Source: Enterococcus hirae ATCC 9790
Lineage (GTDB): Bacteria; Bacillota; Bacilli; Lactobacillales; Enterococcaceae
Length of the DNA stretch: 64,000 nucleotides
Direction of reading: 5' to 3'
Assembly: GCF_000271405.2 (NCBI RefSeq)
Contig: NC_018081.1
Location: forward strand, 2,159,733 to 2,223,732
A model generated the notes under the pieces. That model ran no database searches. It was not told the origin of the DNA and saw only the letters and a program-made list of their open reading frames with translations. The position numbers and the translations under genes were made by a program. This document shows positions 39,144 through 47,976 of this stretch, in pieces. Position 1 is the stretch's first letter; each line of letters starts with the position of its first letter.

Positions 39144-39270
39144 TATATTAAGTAAGTAATCTATTTTGAAACGTAATTTGAGCTAACTATTTTAGTTTAT
39201 GACTCCTTTTGCCTATCAATAATTTATTGCAATAAAATCGTACGTTGATACGTATTAGGAGGAAATATAT
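39144..39270 (+). promoter_or_regulatory. Cold-shock 5' leader, copy 2
   Basis: TATATT (39144-39149) is a plausible -10 element. The leader box at about 39154-39183 and the region before ATG match those of copy 1 at 27167-27284, while the middle differs. Such selective conservation suggests a structured cold-responsive leader. Confidence 0.65.
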
Positions 39271-39471
39271 ATGAATAACGGTACAGTAAAATGGTTTAAC
39301 GCAGACAAAGGTTTTGGATTTATCACTGCTGAAGATGGAAATGATGTTTTTGCACATTTCTCAGCTATCCAAGGTGACGGTTTCAAAACATTAGACGAAG
39401 GTCAAGCAGTGACTTTTGATATTGAAGACGGTCAACGTGGCCCTCAAGCAGTAAACATCGTAAAAGGTTAA
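39271..39471 (+). CDS. Cold-shock protein, copy 2
   Basis: This 66-residue CspA/CspB-type RNA chaperone has K-G-F-G-F-I and V-F-A-H-F. It is nearly identical to the protein at 27285; substitutions include A for S near residue 10 and an added C-terminal Gly. AGGAGGAAATATAT precedes ATG. It is monocistronic, with a terminator at 39484-39515. Confidence 0.95.
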   Translation: MNNGTVKWFNADKGFGFITAEDGNDVFAHFSAIQGDGFKTLDEGQAVTFDIEDGQRGPQAVNIVKG

Positions 39472-39483
39472 TACTGTCATAAT

Positions 39484-39515
39484 AAAAACTACTCTTTCAT
39501 TAGAGTAGTTTTTTG
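39484..39515 (+). terminator. Rho-independent terminator of cold-shock gene 2
   Basis: AAAACTACTCT pairs with AGAGTAGTTTT, followed by T residues. Confidence 0.85.
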
Positions 39516-39660
39516 TTTTTCTTAGTAAAGAAAAATGCTGCTCTGCCGCTCAAGTGAATACTATTGAGGAAGGGATACGGGCCTCTCCCTATTCAATAGC
39601 GAAGAATCGTGATCGACGAATGAATGTGTCAGTCAGACAGTTTAAATGAATCCTAATATA

Positions 39661-39702
39661 ATGAATATGAGAGTGAGAAAAGGTTCATACTCTCATATTC
39701 AT
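39661..39702. repeat. Perfect 14-bp inverted repeat
   Basis: Arms 39661-39674 and 39689-39702 (ATGAATATGAGAGT and its complement) flank a 14-base loop without a T-run on either side. It may be a structured RNA or a protein-binding site between convergent genes. Confidence 0.6.
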
Positions 39703-39745
39703 TGCGTTTATTTGAATCAATAAATGAGGAAAATCTGATGAACTT

Positions 39746-40132
39746 TTAAGAATCCATAGCTTTTATATGGATTAAATCAATTCCTTTTTGTTTAAGGTTT
39801 GTTAAACAGATCATCAGGTAGTCCTCGTCATGCTCTGGATAAATAGGTGAAGTTTGTTTTTGAGGAGAAAGATTAGTATAAGGATCACAGGCTTTCCCAC
39901 GGTACTCCGGGACAGACCATTCTGGAGAAGGAAGATAATGGCGATTTTTCATTTCAGTAAGAATAAGTTGGTGATACTGATAAAGCTTGTAAGGAGAATG
40001 TTGGAAGACATAATCAACTGTTGCATGCTTTCTTCCCCAACCATTACCTCTTAATGCACAACATTCTCTATGTTGACCTAATAATTGTTTTCTAGGAAGC
40101 AAAGGGATTAATTCTTCATGCCATAAGCGCAT
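39746..40132 (-). CDS. TIGR02328/pyrimidine-dimer-glycosylase-like protein
   Basis: This 128-residue protein starts M-R-L-W-H-E-E-L-I-P-L-L-P-R, then Q-L-L-G-Q-H-R-E-C-C-A-L-R-G-N-G-W-G. This is the hallmark of the TIGR02328 group related to T4 endonuclease V. The N-terminal Thr of the T4 enzyme is not obvious here, so enzymatic activity is uncertain. The gene is compact, and the neighbouring minus-strand XRE gene is broken. Confidence 0.7.
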   Translation of the reverse strand: MRLWHEELIPLLPRKQLLGQHRECCALRGNGWGRKHATVDYVFQHSPYKLYQYHQLILTEMKNRHYLPSPEWSVPEYRGKACDPYTNLSPQKQTSPIYPEHDEDYLMICLTNLKQKGIDLIHIKAMDS

Positions 40133-40164
40133 TTACTCACTCTCTTTCATTTAGATTAGATGGT

Positions 40165-40409
40165 TTAATTTACGCGGTCTGGTTTTTCTGATCGTCCGAT
40201 CAAATAGTCAACAGATACATTATAAAAATCCGCAATAAAAATTAGATCGATAGCGCTCGGACAACGTTTTCCCTGTTCTAATTGTAGATAAGTTTCCAAC
40301 GGGAGTGAGGTTTGTTCAGCCACTTCCTTAACGGTTAAATTCTTTTTTTTCGGAGATAATCCAGCCGACAGCGTAGTGTATCTAATAAAATCGCTTCTTC
40401 AATACTCAT
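40165..40409 (-). pseudogene. XRE-family HTH regulator, frameshifted
   Basis: ATG 40409 opens M-S-I-E-E-A-I-L-L-D and then stops just after an eight-base A tract (40343-40350). One extra A would continue the frame: K-N-L-T-V-K-E-V-A-E-Q-T-S-L (the helix-turn-helix), then E-Q-G-K-R-C-P-S and V-S-V-D-Y-L-I-G-R-S to TAA at 40165. The repaired protein is 81 residues, a typical small Cro/C1 regulator. It lies between the glycosylase-like gene and a small membrane protein gene. Confidence 0.75.
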
Positions 40410-40446
40410 AAATTCGCTCCTTTTGTCATTCAAATAAATTCATCGA

Positions 40447-40701
40447 TCAATGCTTTCTATTTAAATAAACCAAATAAGCAATTGGTAATAACAAGGCTAG
40501 AATCAAACCAATCAGTTCTGCCACGAATAATTGGTCTGGTTCAAAATACTGATAATTTAAGATTTTATATGAAAAAAAGATTGCTGGTAACGTAAAAAAC
40601 GCTAAAATTAAGCGTTCCTTGTTCCAGTTGATTAAGTAACAAATAATAGGGATAAGAATTAAGGTAGGAATAAAAAAAATAAGTCGACTCAATGTTATCA
40701 T
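40447..40701 (-). CDS. Small membrane protein, paralogue B
   Basis: ATG 40701 follows AGGAG and gives 84 residues with about three hydrophobic helices. It is clearly related to the protein at 38279-38536 (shared start, central W-N-K, and T/S-F-P-x-I-x-F). It follows 37 bases from the broken XRE gene on the same strand, and paralogue A has no such partner. The function is unknown. The longer frame to 40770 lacks a ribosome binding site. Confidence 0.65.
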   Translation of the reverse strand: MITLSRLIFFIPTLILIPIICYLINWNKERLILAFFTLPAIFFSYKILNYQYFEPDQLFVAELIGLILALLLPIAYLVYLNRKH

Positions 40702-41108
40702 AGTACTAACTCCTATAGATTTCGTATTTAAATAATCATTGATTTTCAGTCGTAGGTTAACAACGAACAACCACTTACACTAAGAGGTGGAAAACACTTC
40801 GAAAAGTGATTACGACTTAAATAATCATAAGAATAAAAAAACAACCCAAATACAAGATAGCACGTTCCGAGTAACAGAACAAATAATATGCTACGTGTTT
40901 GAAAAAACAAATGATTCAAGCAATTCATATACCAAGTGATAGAGCATTTGTGGTGAAGAGGGAGGGGAAGAGCTGGAAATCGTCTGATCAAAATAAAATA
41001 TTTGTTATTTAATGGAATACTTTTGGATTTTTATTAATTAAGCTTGTTTCGGATTTTTATTCATGCTATAGTAGATATAAGTTATTTTTATATCTTGAAA
41101 TTTTTACT

Positions 41109-41182
41109 GTACCCTTAGCTCAGTTGGTTAGAGCTGACGGCTCATAACCGTCCGGTCATAGGTTCGAGTCCTACAGGGTACA
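41109..41182 (+). tRNA. tRNA-Met (anticodon CAT)
   Basis: The acceptor arms GTACCCT and AGGGTAC pair; the D-loop has AGCTCAGTTGGTTAGAGC; the anticodon stem GACGG/CCGTC holds the loop CTCATAA with CAT at 41143-41145; and the T arm is GGTTCGAGTCC. This matches elongator tRNA-Met. CCA is not encoded. A tRNA-Ile2 precursor is an alternative, since it carries the same anticodon before lysidine modification. Confidence 0.93.
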
Positions 41183-41499
41183 TATTAAAGCGCTCGTTTC
41201 TTTAAACAATGATTAGATAATCATTGTTTTTTTATTTTAAAAAGTTGCATGCTTTTAGAAATGACTAATAACTGACGTTTCAACTATTGTTTATTGGAGA
41301 TGGGGAACCTCATTTGATATTTTTTATAAACGCTATAGGAAGTTTAGTAGTAAAAAAATCCTAACCGTTACTTTCCACAAAGTGAGGGAACGATCAATAC
41401 AAATTTTAGGAAATAGATAGTACGAACAAAGAAAAGCCTTTAGTAAATAACGAAATAAAACGCCCACAAAGTTAAATGTTGTGGGCGTTTTATTTTCGG
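41183..41499. other. Intergenic region after tRNA with a shared terminator
   Basis: No gene is seen. A 13-bp stem at 41457-41469/41479-41491 (AAAACGCCCACAA with its complement) has T-runs on both strands and probably terminates the minus-strand isochorismatase-like gene. Confidence 0.7.
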
Positions 41500-41990
41500 T
41501 TACTTCAACTCAACATTAAAATCTTTGAGTAGTTTTAGCGCTTGATCGCCATGCTTGTTTTCAGAAACAAAAGCTGTATCCACTAAAAAATCAGCTTCTG
41601 GAAATACGCTTTGTAAAGCAATGGTATTCGATAAGACACAGAGATTCGTTTCTGTACCAACGACTTCAATGTGCTTTTCTTTTTCATCTTGGTCAAAAGC
41701 TTCTTGTTTAATCTCAAGTAAGCTTTCCGGTGGCATCGTGAAGTAGTATTTCTTGACGACTTTTTCATTTTCTTTAGGAGCAAGTGTAGGAATGATTTGC
41801 AAATCTTCGCCTTCTTCATCCTGCTCTTTTCGCTCGACTGGTATATCTCTGGTAAAAAGAATATATTCGTTTTTTTACGTGCAGCTTCTAAACGTGAGTG
41901 GATTTGTTTGATTAACTTATCTGCGTGCTGAACATAATATTTACTCTCAGGATCTAGAATATGATTTTGCATATCGACGATTACTAACAA
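41500..41990 (-). pseudogene. Isochorismatase-family cysteine hydrolase, frameshifted
   Basis: ATG 41990 begins L-V-I-V-D-M-Q-N, the family's N-terminal Asp motif. The frame then diverges after A-A-R-K-K. In the alternative frame N-E-Y-I-L-F-T-R-D continues to Y-Y-F and T-E-T-N-L-C-V-L with the catalytic Cys, ending at 41500. One more A in the seven-base tract 41870-41876 restores about 163 residues. Family members hydrolyse nicotinamide, pyrazinamide or isochorismate; no substrate can be named. Confidence 0.8.
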
Positions 41991-42011
41991 TTTTGTCTCC
42001 CTCCTTAAACC

Positions 42012-42821
42012 TTAATAATAATTGTTGATAATATACGCTACACCAGCTTCTTCATTTGTTTTGGTTACTTCATCCGCAATATTTTTTACCTGTTTCTGTG
42101 CATTTCCCATCGCAATACTTGTTCCACTGACTTTTAGCATCGCAATATCATTTTCCTGATCACCAAAGGCAACGATCTCATGAGGATCGATTTCCAAGGT
42201 CTCAGCTAAAAAGATTAATGAGTGAGCCTTTGTTACATTTTTAGGTGTGATTTCCAAAAAATGGGGGTCTGAAAAGACGGAATCAATCCCTTCACTTTTT
42301 AAATCTTGTTGCAGTTTTTGCAATTTTGATTCATCTTTATCTGTTAATGCCAATTTTAAATAGCTGACAGATGGATCTTCTAATAACTTAGTGATTTCAG
42401 CAAATGTCTGATTTTGTAAATTGAAATGTTGGTAGTAGGGATCATCTTTCACCAAATTTGACTCATCAAAGGTTAATTGATCATCTTGAGTTTCTCGACT
42501 AGCAATAATTGATATTTTTGCCTCTTGTGCTAAGAAGAAGGCCCGTTTAAGGGTAGCAAGCTCAATTTTAGAACGTTTCAATACGTGAAGGATCTCGCCT
42601 TTCATCATCTTTGCCACGAAAGAACCATTAGATGAAATCAAATAGCCGCCGATCCCAAGTTCTTCAAATACATCTTTAGCAGAGATGCTATTTCTACCAG
42701 TCGCAATCGTGACGATCCCACCATGTCGATCAAAGTTTTGAAGTGCCTCGATGTTTTCTTTTGGTATCTTTCCATTCCGATCGAGTAAAGTACCATCTAA
42801 ATCAATTGCTGCTAATTTCAT
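42012..42821 (-). CDS. Cof-type HAD-superfamily phosphatase
   Basis: This 269-residue haloacid-dehalogenase protein has motif I D-L-D-G-T-L-L-D at residues 7-14 and motif II I-A-T-G-R-N near 41. A Cof (C2B) cap domain lies between, and motif IV G-D-Q-E-N-D near 222. Such enzymes dephosphorylate sugar phosphates or FMN-type substrates. It is intact, with the start AAAGGGAG-N-ATG on the minus strand. It is divergent from the glycosyltransferase operon. Confidence 0.93.
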   Translation of the reverse strand: MKLAAIDLDGTLLDRNGKIPKENIEALQNFDRHGGIVTIATGRNSISAKDVFEELGIGGYLISSNGSFVAKMMKGEILHVLKRSKIELATLKRAFFLAQEAKISIIASRETQDDQLTFDESNLVKDDPYYQHFNLQNQTFAEITKLLEDPSVSYLKLALTDKDESKLQKLQQDLKSEGIDSVFSDPHFLEITPKNVTKAHSLIFLAETLEIDPHEIVAFGDQENDIAMLKVSGTSIAMGNAQKQVKNIADEVTKTNEEAGVAYIINNYY

Positions 42822-43141
42822 ATTATTCGCTCCCTTTATCTATTGCTTACTCTAAGGTTAAATGAGAATTTCCTAAAATAAAAATAAAATGCTTTGTGTT
42901 TTTGAATTTTTTCAAAAAATATTCTTAGTTTTCATTCGACATATATAGGTAGTATTTCAAATCCTATAATTGAATAAATAGGCAGAAAAACGATTAAGTT
43001 AACGTTTTCAATTCGATAAAAAAGGTTTATTTTTATGAATTATTCAATGAAAATGAAGCATATCTTTTGCTTTAAAGTTTATTGAGGCATATTCTGGATA
43101 TAGAAAAGGTTAGAAAAAGATTAGAAAAAGGAGTGATTTTA
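42822..43141. other. Divergent promoter region with a probable catabolite-responsive element
   Basis: No gene is seen. On the minus strand 42996-43011 reads TTGAAAACGTTAACTT. It matches the CcpA cre consensus WTGNAANCGNWWWCAW at 15 of 16 positions, including the central CG. It precedes the GT8-to-Gls24 operon by about 130 bases. A role in glucose control of the envelope operon is inferred. Confidence 0.55.
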
Positions 43142-43999
43142 ATGGAGATGAAACAAGGTATCGTTCCGGTAGTAACTGCTTCAGATGAAAATTACGCTCC
43201 TTACTTAAGCGTGATGATTGCCACTGTACTGGAAAACTCCACTAAAACAAGACACATTTATTTTTATGTCATTGACGACGGTATTTCTGAATATAGCAAA
43301 GAAGGACTTAGACAAACGGTTAAAAAACATTCAGACAATGCAACGATTCAATTTTTAACAGTTGATAAAGATGTCTACGAAGATTTCCTAGTAAGTGACC
43401 ATATTACTACTACAGCATACTTAAGAATATCTTTACCTAAGATCTTAGCTAAATACGACTATAAAAAAGTGCTTTATTTAGATTCAGATATTTTAGTACT
43501 GGATGACATCGTTCATTTATATGATCAACCATTAAATGGTAAAACGATTGGAGCTGTCATCGATCCAGGTCAAACGAAAGCTTTGAAACGGTTAGGAATT
43601 GAATCAGATGCTTATTATTTTAATTCTGGCGTGATGGTTATCGACATTGATCGTTGGAATGAAAAAATGATCACTGAAAAAACAATCAATTATTTAAAAG
43701 AAAATGGTGATCGAATTATTTACCATGATCAAGATGCTTTAAATGCAGTTCTTTATGAAGACTGGGAGCAATTAGAACCAAAATGGAATATGCAGACTTC
43801 CTTGATTTTTGAACGTCATCCTGCTCCAGATGCTGCGTATGAAAAATTATACAAAGCAGGAAATGAATCGCCGTCGATCGTTCATTTCACAGGGCATGAC
43901 AAACCATGGAATACGTTAAAAGATCATCCATATACAAATGTCTATTTAAAAAAATTAGCGCATAGCGTTTTAAAGAAAGTGGGAGAGGTAAATGAATAG
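43142..43999 (+). CDS. Family 8 glycosyltransferase
   Basis: This 285-residue GT8 enzyme has the D-x-D motif in Y-L-D-S-D-I-L-V-L near residue 118, Y-F-N-S-G-V-M-V-I near 180, and H-D-Q-D-A-L-N-A-V with the late H-F-T-G-H-D-K-P-W metal/donor motif. GT8 enzymes of Firmicutes transfer glucose or galactose to cell-wall polymers or adhesins. ATG 43142 follows AAAGGAG; an extension to 43082 has no site. It starts the envelope operon and overlaps the next gene by 8 bases. Confidence 0.92.
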   Translation: MEMKQGIVPVVTASDENYAPYLSVMIATVLENSTKTRHIYFYVIDDGISEYSKEGLRQTVKKHSDNATIQFLTVDKDVYEDFLVSDHITTTAYLRISLPKILAKYDYKKVLYLDSDILVLDDIVHLYDQPLNGKTIGAVIDPGQTKALKRLGIESDAYYFNSGVMVIDIDRWNEKMITEKTINYLKENGDRIIYHDQDALNAVLYEDWEQLEPKWNMQTSLIFERHPAPDAAYEKLYKAGNESPSIVHFTGHDKPWNTLKDHPYTNVYLKKLAHSVLKKVGEVNE

Positions 44000-44894
44000 A
44001 AGAAAAGAAATCGCAATCGTATCAAGTTGTAATACCAAATTTGTGCCTCATCTAGCGGCGCTGTTCGTTTCAGTATTAGAAAATAGTGATCCAAAAGTTT
44101 TTGTACGATTTTATGTCATTGATGACAACATTGATAATGAAAGCAAACAATTATTACGTTTCTCTGTTAAGAATTCTCGTATGAATACAGAGGTGGAATT
44201 CTTGAAGATCAACAAAAAATTCTTTGAAAATGTAGTAACAAGTGATCGTATTCCGGAAACTGCTTACTATCGTATTGCTATTCCTGAGTTATTTAGAGGA
44301 AAAAATGTCGAACGTCTTTTATATATGGACTGTGACATGATTACCGTAAAAGATGTTACACCATTATGGGATCTTGAATTTAACGGTGCGATCTTGGCCG
44401 CCGTAGAAGATGCTGGTTTCCACCAACGATTAGAAAAAATGGAGATCCCAGCAAAATCAACACGCTACTTTAATTCTGGATTGATGCTCATCAATGTTGA
44501 AAAATGGTTAGAACAAGACATTACTAAAAAAGTTCTAACATTCATTGAAGAAAATCCTGAAAAATTACGTTTCCACGATCAAGATGCGTTAAATGCAATT
44601 TTACATGATCGTTGGATTCCATTACATCCAAAATGGAATGCTCAAGGGTATATCATGGCAAAAGCGAAGCAACATCCAACGCCACAAGGAGAAAAGGAAT
44701 ACGAAGAAACACGTAAAGATCCATCGATCATCCACTTCTCTGGTCATGTTAAACCATGGAGTAAAGATTTTGAAGGGCCAACTAAAAAATACTACGATAA
44801 ATATGCAAACATGACAGCTTTCCGTTGTGTCGCAAAATTTCCTAAATATCCACTTTATGCCAGAATCAATCGTAACACAGAAGTGAGCCGCTGA
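43992..44894 (+). CDS. Family 8 glycosyltransferase (paralogue)
   Basis: This 300-residue GT8 enzyme is paralogous to the preceding one: Y-M-D-C-D-M-I-T-V (D-x-D), Y-F-N-S-G-L-M-L-I, H-D-Q-D-A-L-N-A-I and H-F-S-G-H-V-K-P-W. The two probably add successive sugars to the same acceptor. Its ATG lies within the end of the first gene, which indicates coupling. The C-terminus is 10-15 residues longer than that of its partner. Confidence 0.92.
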   Translation: MNRRKEIAIVSSCNTKFVPHLAALFVSVLENSDPKVFVRFYVIDDNIDNESKQLLRFSVKNSRMNTEVEFLKINKKFFENVVTSDRIPETAYYRIAIPELFRGKNVERLLYMDCDMITVKDVTPLWDLEFNGAILAAVEDAGFHQRLEKMEIPAKSTRYFNSGLMLINVEKWLEQDITKKVLTFIEENPEKLRFHDQDALNAILHDRWIPLHPKWNAQGYIMAKAKQHPTPQGEKEYEETRKDPSIIHFSGHVKPWSKDFEGPTKKYYDKYANMTAFRCVAKFPKYPLYARINRNTEVSR

Positions 44895-44939
44895 GGAAAA
44901 ATGTCGTAACTTATATATAATCTGAAGGAGATGATGATG

Positions 44940-45290
44940 ATGGAAATCACGATGACAAAACATGCGATGGAGGCATTGACAAAAAAAGTAGGAAAAGATT
45001 CAAAAATTGCTTTGGCATTGATTGATTCTTCAGATCCGTTTTTAAGAGATAAAGGGGCTTGTGCAAAAGGCAGTTTTTTCCAGATTATTCCTTTCTTTGT
45101 AGAATTTGGGAAATACGTCAATAAAATCGAACATCCCACTCTGGAAATCTACACATCTAAATTAGAGCAATCTTATTTAGGTAGACATTTGAATCTTGCA
45201 TATGACCACCAATTAAACAGTTTCTCTTTAGAAAATGAGATTGTTGTCTTGGATCGTAACATTAAATTAAGCAACTGTTTCTTTAGCTAA
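44940..45290 (+). CDS. HesB/iron-sulfur-biosynthesis-like small protein
   Basis: This 116-residue protein resembles the HesB/IscA-like fold of lactic acid bacteria: M-T-K-H-A-M-E-A-L-T-K-K at the start and I-A-L-A-L-I-D-S-S-D. The cysteines (K-G-A-C-A-K-G and the C-terminal N-C-F) do not form the classic C-x-C pair, so cluster binding is doubtful. Four ATG codons in tandem follow AAGGAG (44925-44930); ATG 44940 has the best spacing. Confidence 0.55.
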   Translation: MEITMTKHAMEALTKKVGKDSKIALALIDSSDPFLRDKGACAKGSFFQIIPFFVEFGKYVNKIEHPTLEIYTSKLEQSYLGRHLNLAYDHQLNSFSLENEIVVLDRNIKLSNCFFS

Positions 45291-45317
45291 CATCCTTTGT
45301 AGAAAGGGAGATTGATC

Positions 45318-46256
45318 ATGCTGGACTATTACTTTATTGGAAAAGAGAAAGTAATAACGACAGACAAAAACAACTATAATTGGCTCGTGATCGACAGTAG
45401 TGACACTAAGGAAATCGAACAGGTGATTGAAAAGTATCGTTTACCAAAAGATATCTTTGTTGGAACTTCTCTACCAGAAGAAGTTTCAAGAATTGAAGAG
45501 CTTGTGGGGACGAATTTGAACCATCCGATTTCCTTAGTGCTACTGAATTTGTCCAACCAGGAGCAGAAAATCGAGAATCGATTAATGCCTATTTCGTTTA
45601 TTTATTCGGATGAGTTATTGATTAGTTGTATCGATAAAAAAACGGACTTTTTTGATCGAGTATTAGCAAAACATGGGAATAAGATCAATTCTTTTGAAAC
45701 ACTTATTGCATATTCTGTCTTGAACATCTATACCCATTACGTGAAAGAACTAACAGAAATGAAAAAGAGGATTGATTCCCTCGATCAAGAAGCGCGTAAA
45801 ACGACGGAAAACGAAGAACTATATAAGCAAGCGGATTTAGAACGGGACATTGTTTATATTGACCATACGTTGAGAGATCAAAAAGAGACTTTAGATACCT
45901 TATGGCAATCAGAAGATTTTGTTGAGAAATTAGCTGATGCTCGTCTACTTTATGACATCCAATTGAGACAAAGACAAACAGAAAAAATGATTTTGATCTA
46001 TCGTGACTTGTTAGAAAGTATTGGGGATCTTTTTAATGGAATGATGGACAATCATTTGAATCATTTAATGAAATATCTTGATTCGGCGGCATTAGTGATC
46101 TCTGTTCCAGCATTGATTGCAGGGATTTGGGGGATGAATACTGGCGGATTACCTGGTAAAAGCTCTGGCTTAGCCTTTTTATTAGTTATCTTTGGCTCGA
46201 TCGTTGTTGCAGGAGCTGTAGGCTACCATCTTTACCGAAAAGATTATACAAAATAA
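45318..46256 (+). CDS. CorA-family divalent cation transporter
   Basis: This 312-residue protein has a long soluble N-terminal domain with coiled coil (about 140-240) and two C-terminal helices. The signature G-M-N follows the first helix in A-G-I-W-G-M-N. CorA-type channels move Mg2+, Co2+ or Ni2+ as pentamers. ATG 45318 is spaced properly from AAAGGGAG; TTG 45312 is too close. It lies within the envelope operon, 15-30 bases from its neighbours. Confidence 0.9.
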   Translation: MLDYYFIGKEKVITTDKNNYNWLVIDSSDTKEIEQVIEKYRLPKDIFVGTSLPEEVSRIEELVGTNLNHPISLVLLNLSNQEQKIENRLMPISFIYSDELLISCIDKKTDFFDRVLAKHGNKINSFETLIAYSVLNIYTHYVKELTEMKKRIDSLDQEARKTTENEELYKQADLERDIVYIDHTLRDQKETLDTLWQSEDFVEKLADARLLYDIQLRQRQTEKMILIYRDLLESIGDLFNGMMDNHLNHLMKYLDSAALVISVPALIAGIWGMNTGGLPGKSSGLAFLLVIFGSIVVAGAVGYHLYRKDYTK

Positions 46257-46285
46257 AAAATTACCAAACTATGAGGAGGATACAC

Positions 46286-47179
46286 ATGACAGAACCAAAA
46301 TTAATTGATCCACGTAAACTTTACCATACTGAGGAATTTCCTAAACAAGACCAGGATACACCAGCATTACAAAAAGAAATGCAACCAGTTCCTGACTGTG
46401 GAGAAGAATCTTATGAAGGATCAAATCAACTAGAAAATCGCCGTGTTCTGATTACTGGGGGAGACTCAGGGATCGGGCGCGCGGCAGCTATTGCTTTTGC
46501 AAGAGAAGGGGCAGATATCGGCTTGCACTTTTTCCCAGGAGAAGAAGAAGATGCCAAACAAGTAGCTTCCTATATTGAAAAAGCAGGACGAAAAGTTGTC
46601 TTACTACCATATGATCTTAGAGACGAAACAGCGCCTAAAGAAATCGTTGAAAAAGTTGTCAGTGAATTAGGTGGCTTAGATACATTAGTATTAAATGCGG
46701 GACAACAAATCTCTTGCCCGGCTATTGAAGAAATTCCATTAGAACAAGTGAAAGATACCTTCATGGTGAATATCTTAGCGATGTTTGCGATTGTTAAAGA
46801 GGCGGTTCCGCATATTCCAGCAGGAGGGGCAATTATCAACACTACTTCTGTTCAAGCGTTCAATCCAAGTGAACATCTTTTAGATTACGCTTCCACGAAA
46901 GCAGCTATTGCAAACTTTACAATTGGCTTAGCAAAACAATTAGCACCAAAAGGCATTCGTGTTAATGGAGTAGCTCCTGGTCCTATTTGGACACCACTAC
47001 AGTTAGACGAAGGACAACCGGAAGATTCTATTCCTGAATTTGGCCAACAAAGCTTGCTTGAACGTGCCGGCCAACCAGTAGAATTAGCTCCAGTTTACGT
47101 TTTCTTAGCTTCAAATAAAGCGAGCTACGTTACTGCACAAATTTATGGTGTAACTGGTGGGGAAGCTATCAACTTATAA
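46286..47179 (+). CDS. Short-chain dehydrogenase/reductase, GSP39/YhdF type
   Basis: This 297-residue NAD(P)-dependent oxidoreductase has a 50-residue N-terminal extension, cofactor motif T-G-G-D-S-G-I-G-R, N-A-G, catalytic Y-A-S-T-K and a C-terminal T-G-G. The extension and the P-G-P-I-W-T-P-L-Q motif are typical of general-stress SDRs of Bacillus. Its substrate is unknown. GAGGAGG precedes ATG 46286. It is part of the envelope-stress operon. Confidence 0.9.
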   Translation: MTEPKLIDPRKLYHTEEFPKQDQDTPALQKEMQPVPDCGEESYEGSNQLENRRVLITGGDSGIGRAAAIAFAREGADIGLHFFPGEEEDAKQVASYIEKAGRKVVLLPYDLRDETAPKEIVEKVVSELGGLDTLVLNAGQQISCPAIEEIPLEQVKDTFMVNILAMFAIVKEAVPHIPAGGAIINTTSVQAFNPSEHLLDYASTKAAIANFTIGLAKQLAPKGIRVNGVAPGPIWTPLQLDEGQPEDSIPEFGQQSLLERAGQPVELAPVYVFLASNKASYVTAQIYGVTGGEAINL

Positions 47180-47197
47180 AAAATGGGAGGTGCCAGG

Positions 47198-47767
47198 ATG
47201 AATAAAGGGACTAAAACAATTGGTGTCATTTTTTCTCTGCTACTTTTGTCTATTCTACTATTTGTCGTCTTGATCAGTGCGGTCTATCCTTTACCATTGA
47301 TGCTTGAACGATTCCGTTTCTTTACAATAACGAATTACTATATGCAGCAATATATTTTTTGGGTAGCAGTCGGCTTAGCGATTCTACTAATTATTGCATT
47401 ATTGATCGTCATTTTTTATCCGAAAACGATTGGAACCTTCTTATTGAAAAAAGGGGACGGCGAATTAACGTTAGATAAAAAAGCGATTGAAGGTATGGTT
47501 CGTTCACACTTAAATGAAGATGAATTCATTCACTCACCTAAGGTTAATATCAAAGCCACAAAAAATAAGATCGCAGTTACAGTTAAAGGTGAATTAAAAC
47601 GGACTTCTTCATTGATCGGGAAAACAAGAATATTGATGGATGAAATCGAAAAAGAAGTGAAACAGTTACTCGGCACAGATGAGCAAGTAAAAGTGTCGGT
47701 GAAGTATACAGGTTACCAAGCACCTACCAATAAATATCAAACAAACGAACACGCTCGTGTGGAATAA
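47198..47767 (+). CDS. Alkaline-shock membrane anchor AmaP-like protein
   Basis: This 189-residue protein has two N-terminal membrane helices (about 8-30 and 45-70), then a cytoplasmic domain with V-N-I-K-A-T-K-N-K-I-A-V-T-V-K-G. That is the AmaP arrangement that tethers Asp23 to the membrane in Staphylococcus. Gene order AmaP-DUF2273-Asp23 matches. ATG 47198 follows GGGAGG; an upstream in-frame start at 47183 lies on the binding site. Confidence 0.88.
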   Translation: MNKGTKTIGVIFSLLLLSILLFVVLISAVYPLPLMLERFRFFTITNYYMQQYIFWVAVGLAILLIIALLIVIFYPKTIGTFLLKKGDGELTLDKKAIEGMVRSHLNEDEFIHSPKVNIKATKNKIAVTVKGELKRTSSLIGKTRILMDEIEKEVKQLLGTDEQVKVSVKYTGYQAPTNKYQTNEHARVE

Positions 47768-47779
47768 GGAGGGGCACAA

Positions 47780-47962
47780 ATGAATGAACTTTTTGCTGCT
47801 TATAAGCTTCCGATCATTTGCGGGGCAATTGGGTTGATTCTCGCCGTACTATTGATTACAGTGGGATTCTTTAAAACCTTGTTGCTGATCCTTATGGCGA
47901 TCATTGGCGTGGCGGTCGGAATGTATTTAAAACAAACAAAAATTTTTGATCATAAATCTTAG
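47780..47962 (+). CDS. DUF2273/GlsB-like small membrane protein
   Basis: This 60-residue protein has two hydrophobic helices separated by a short turn and a basic tail. The pattern (G-A-I-G-L-I-L-A-V, then G-V-A-V-G-M-Y-L-K) is that of DUF2273 proteins found next to Asp23/Gls24 genes; the enterococcal example is called GlsB. AAGGAGGGG precedes ATG 47780. It probably helps assemble the Asp23-AmaP complex. Confidence 0.85.
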   Translation: MNELFAAYKLPIICGAIGLILAVLLITVGFFKTLLLILMAIIGVAVGMYLKQTKIFDHKS

Positions 47963-47976
47963 GAGGAAATTCTATT

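Noticed and set aside
40746..40991. Minus-strand 81-residue frame with a hydrophobic centre
   Set aside because: No convincing ribosome binding site or family resemblance; the internal ATG giving 60 residues is also poorly placed. It remains a weak candidate.
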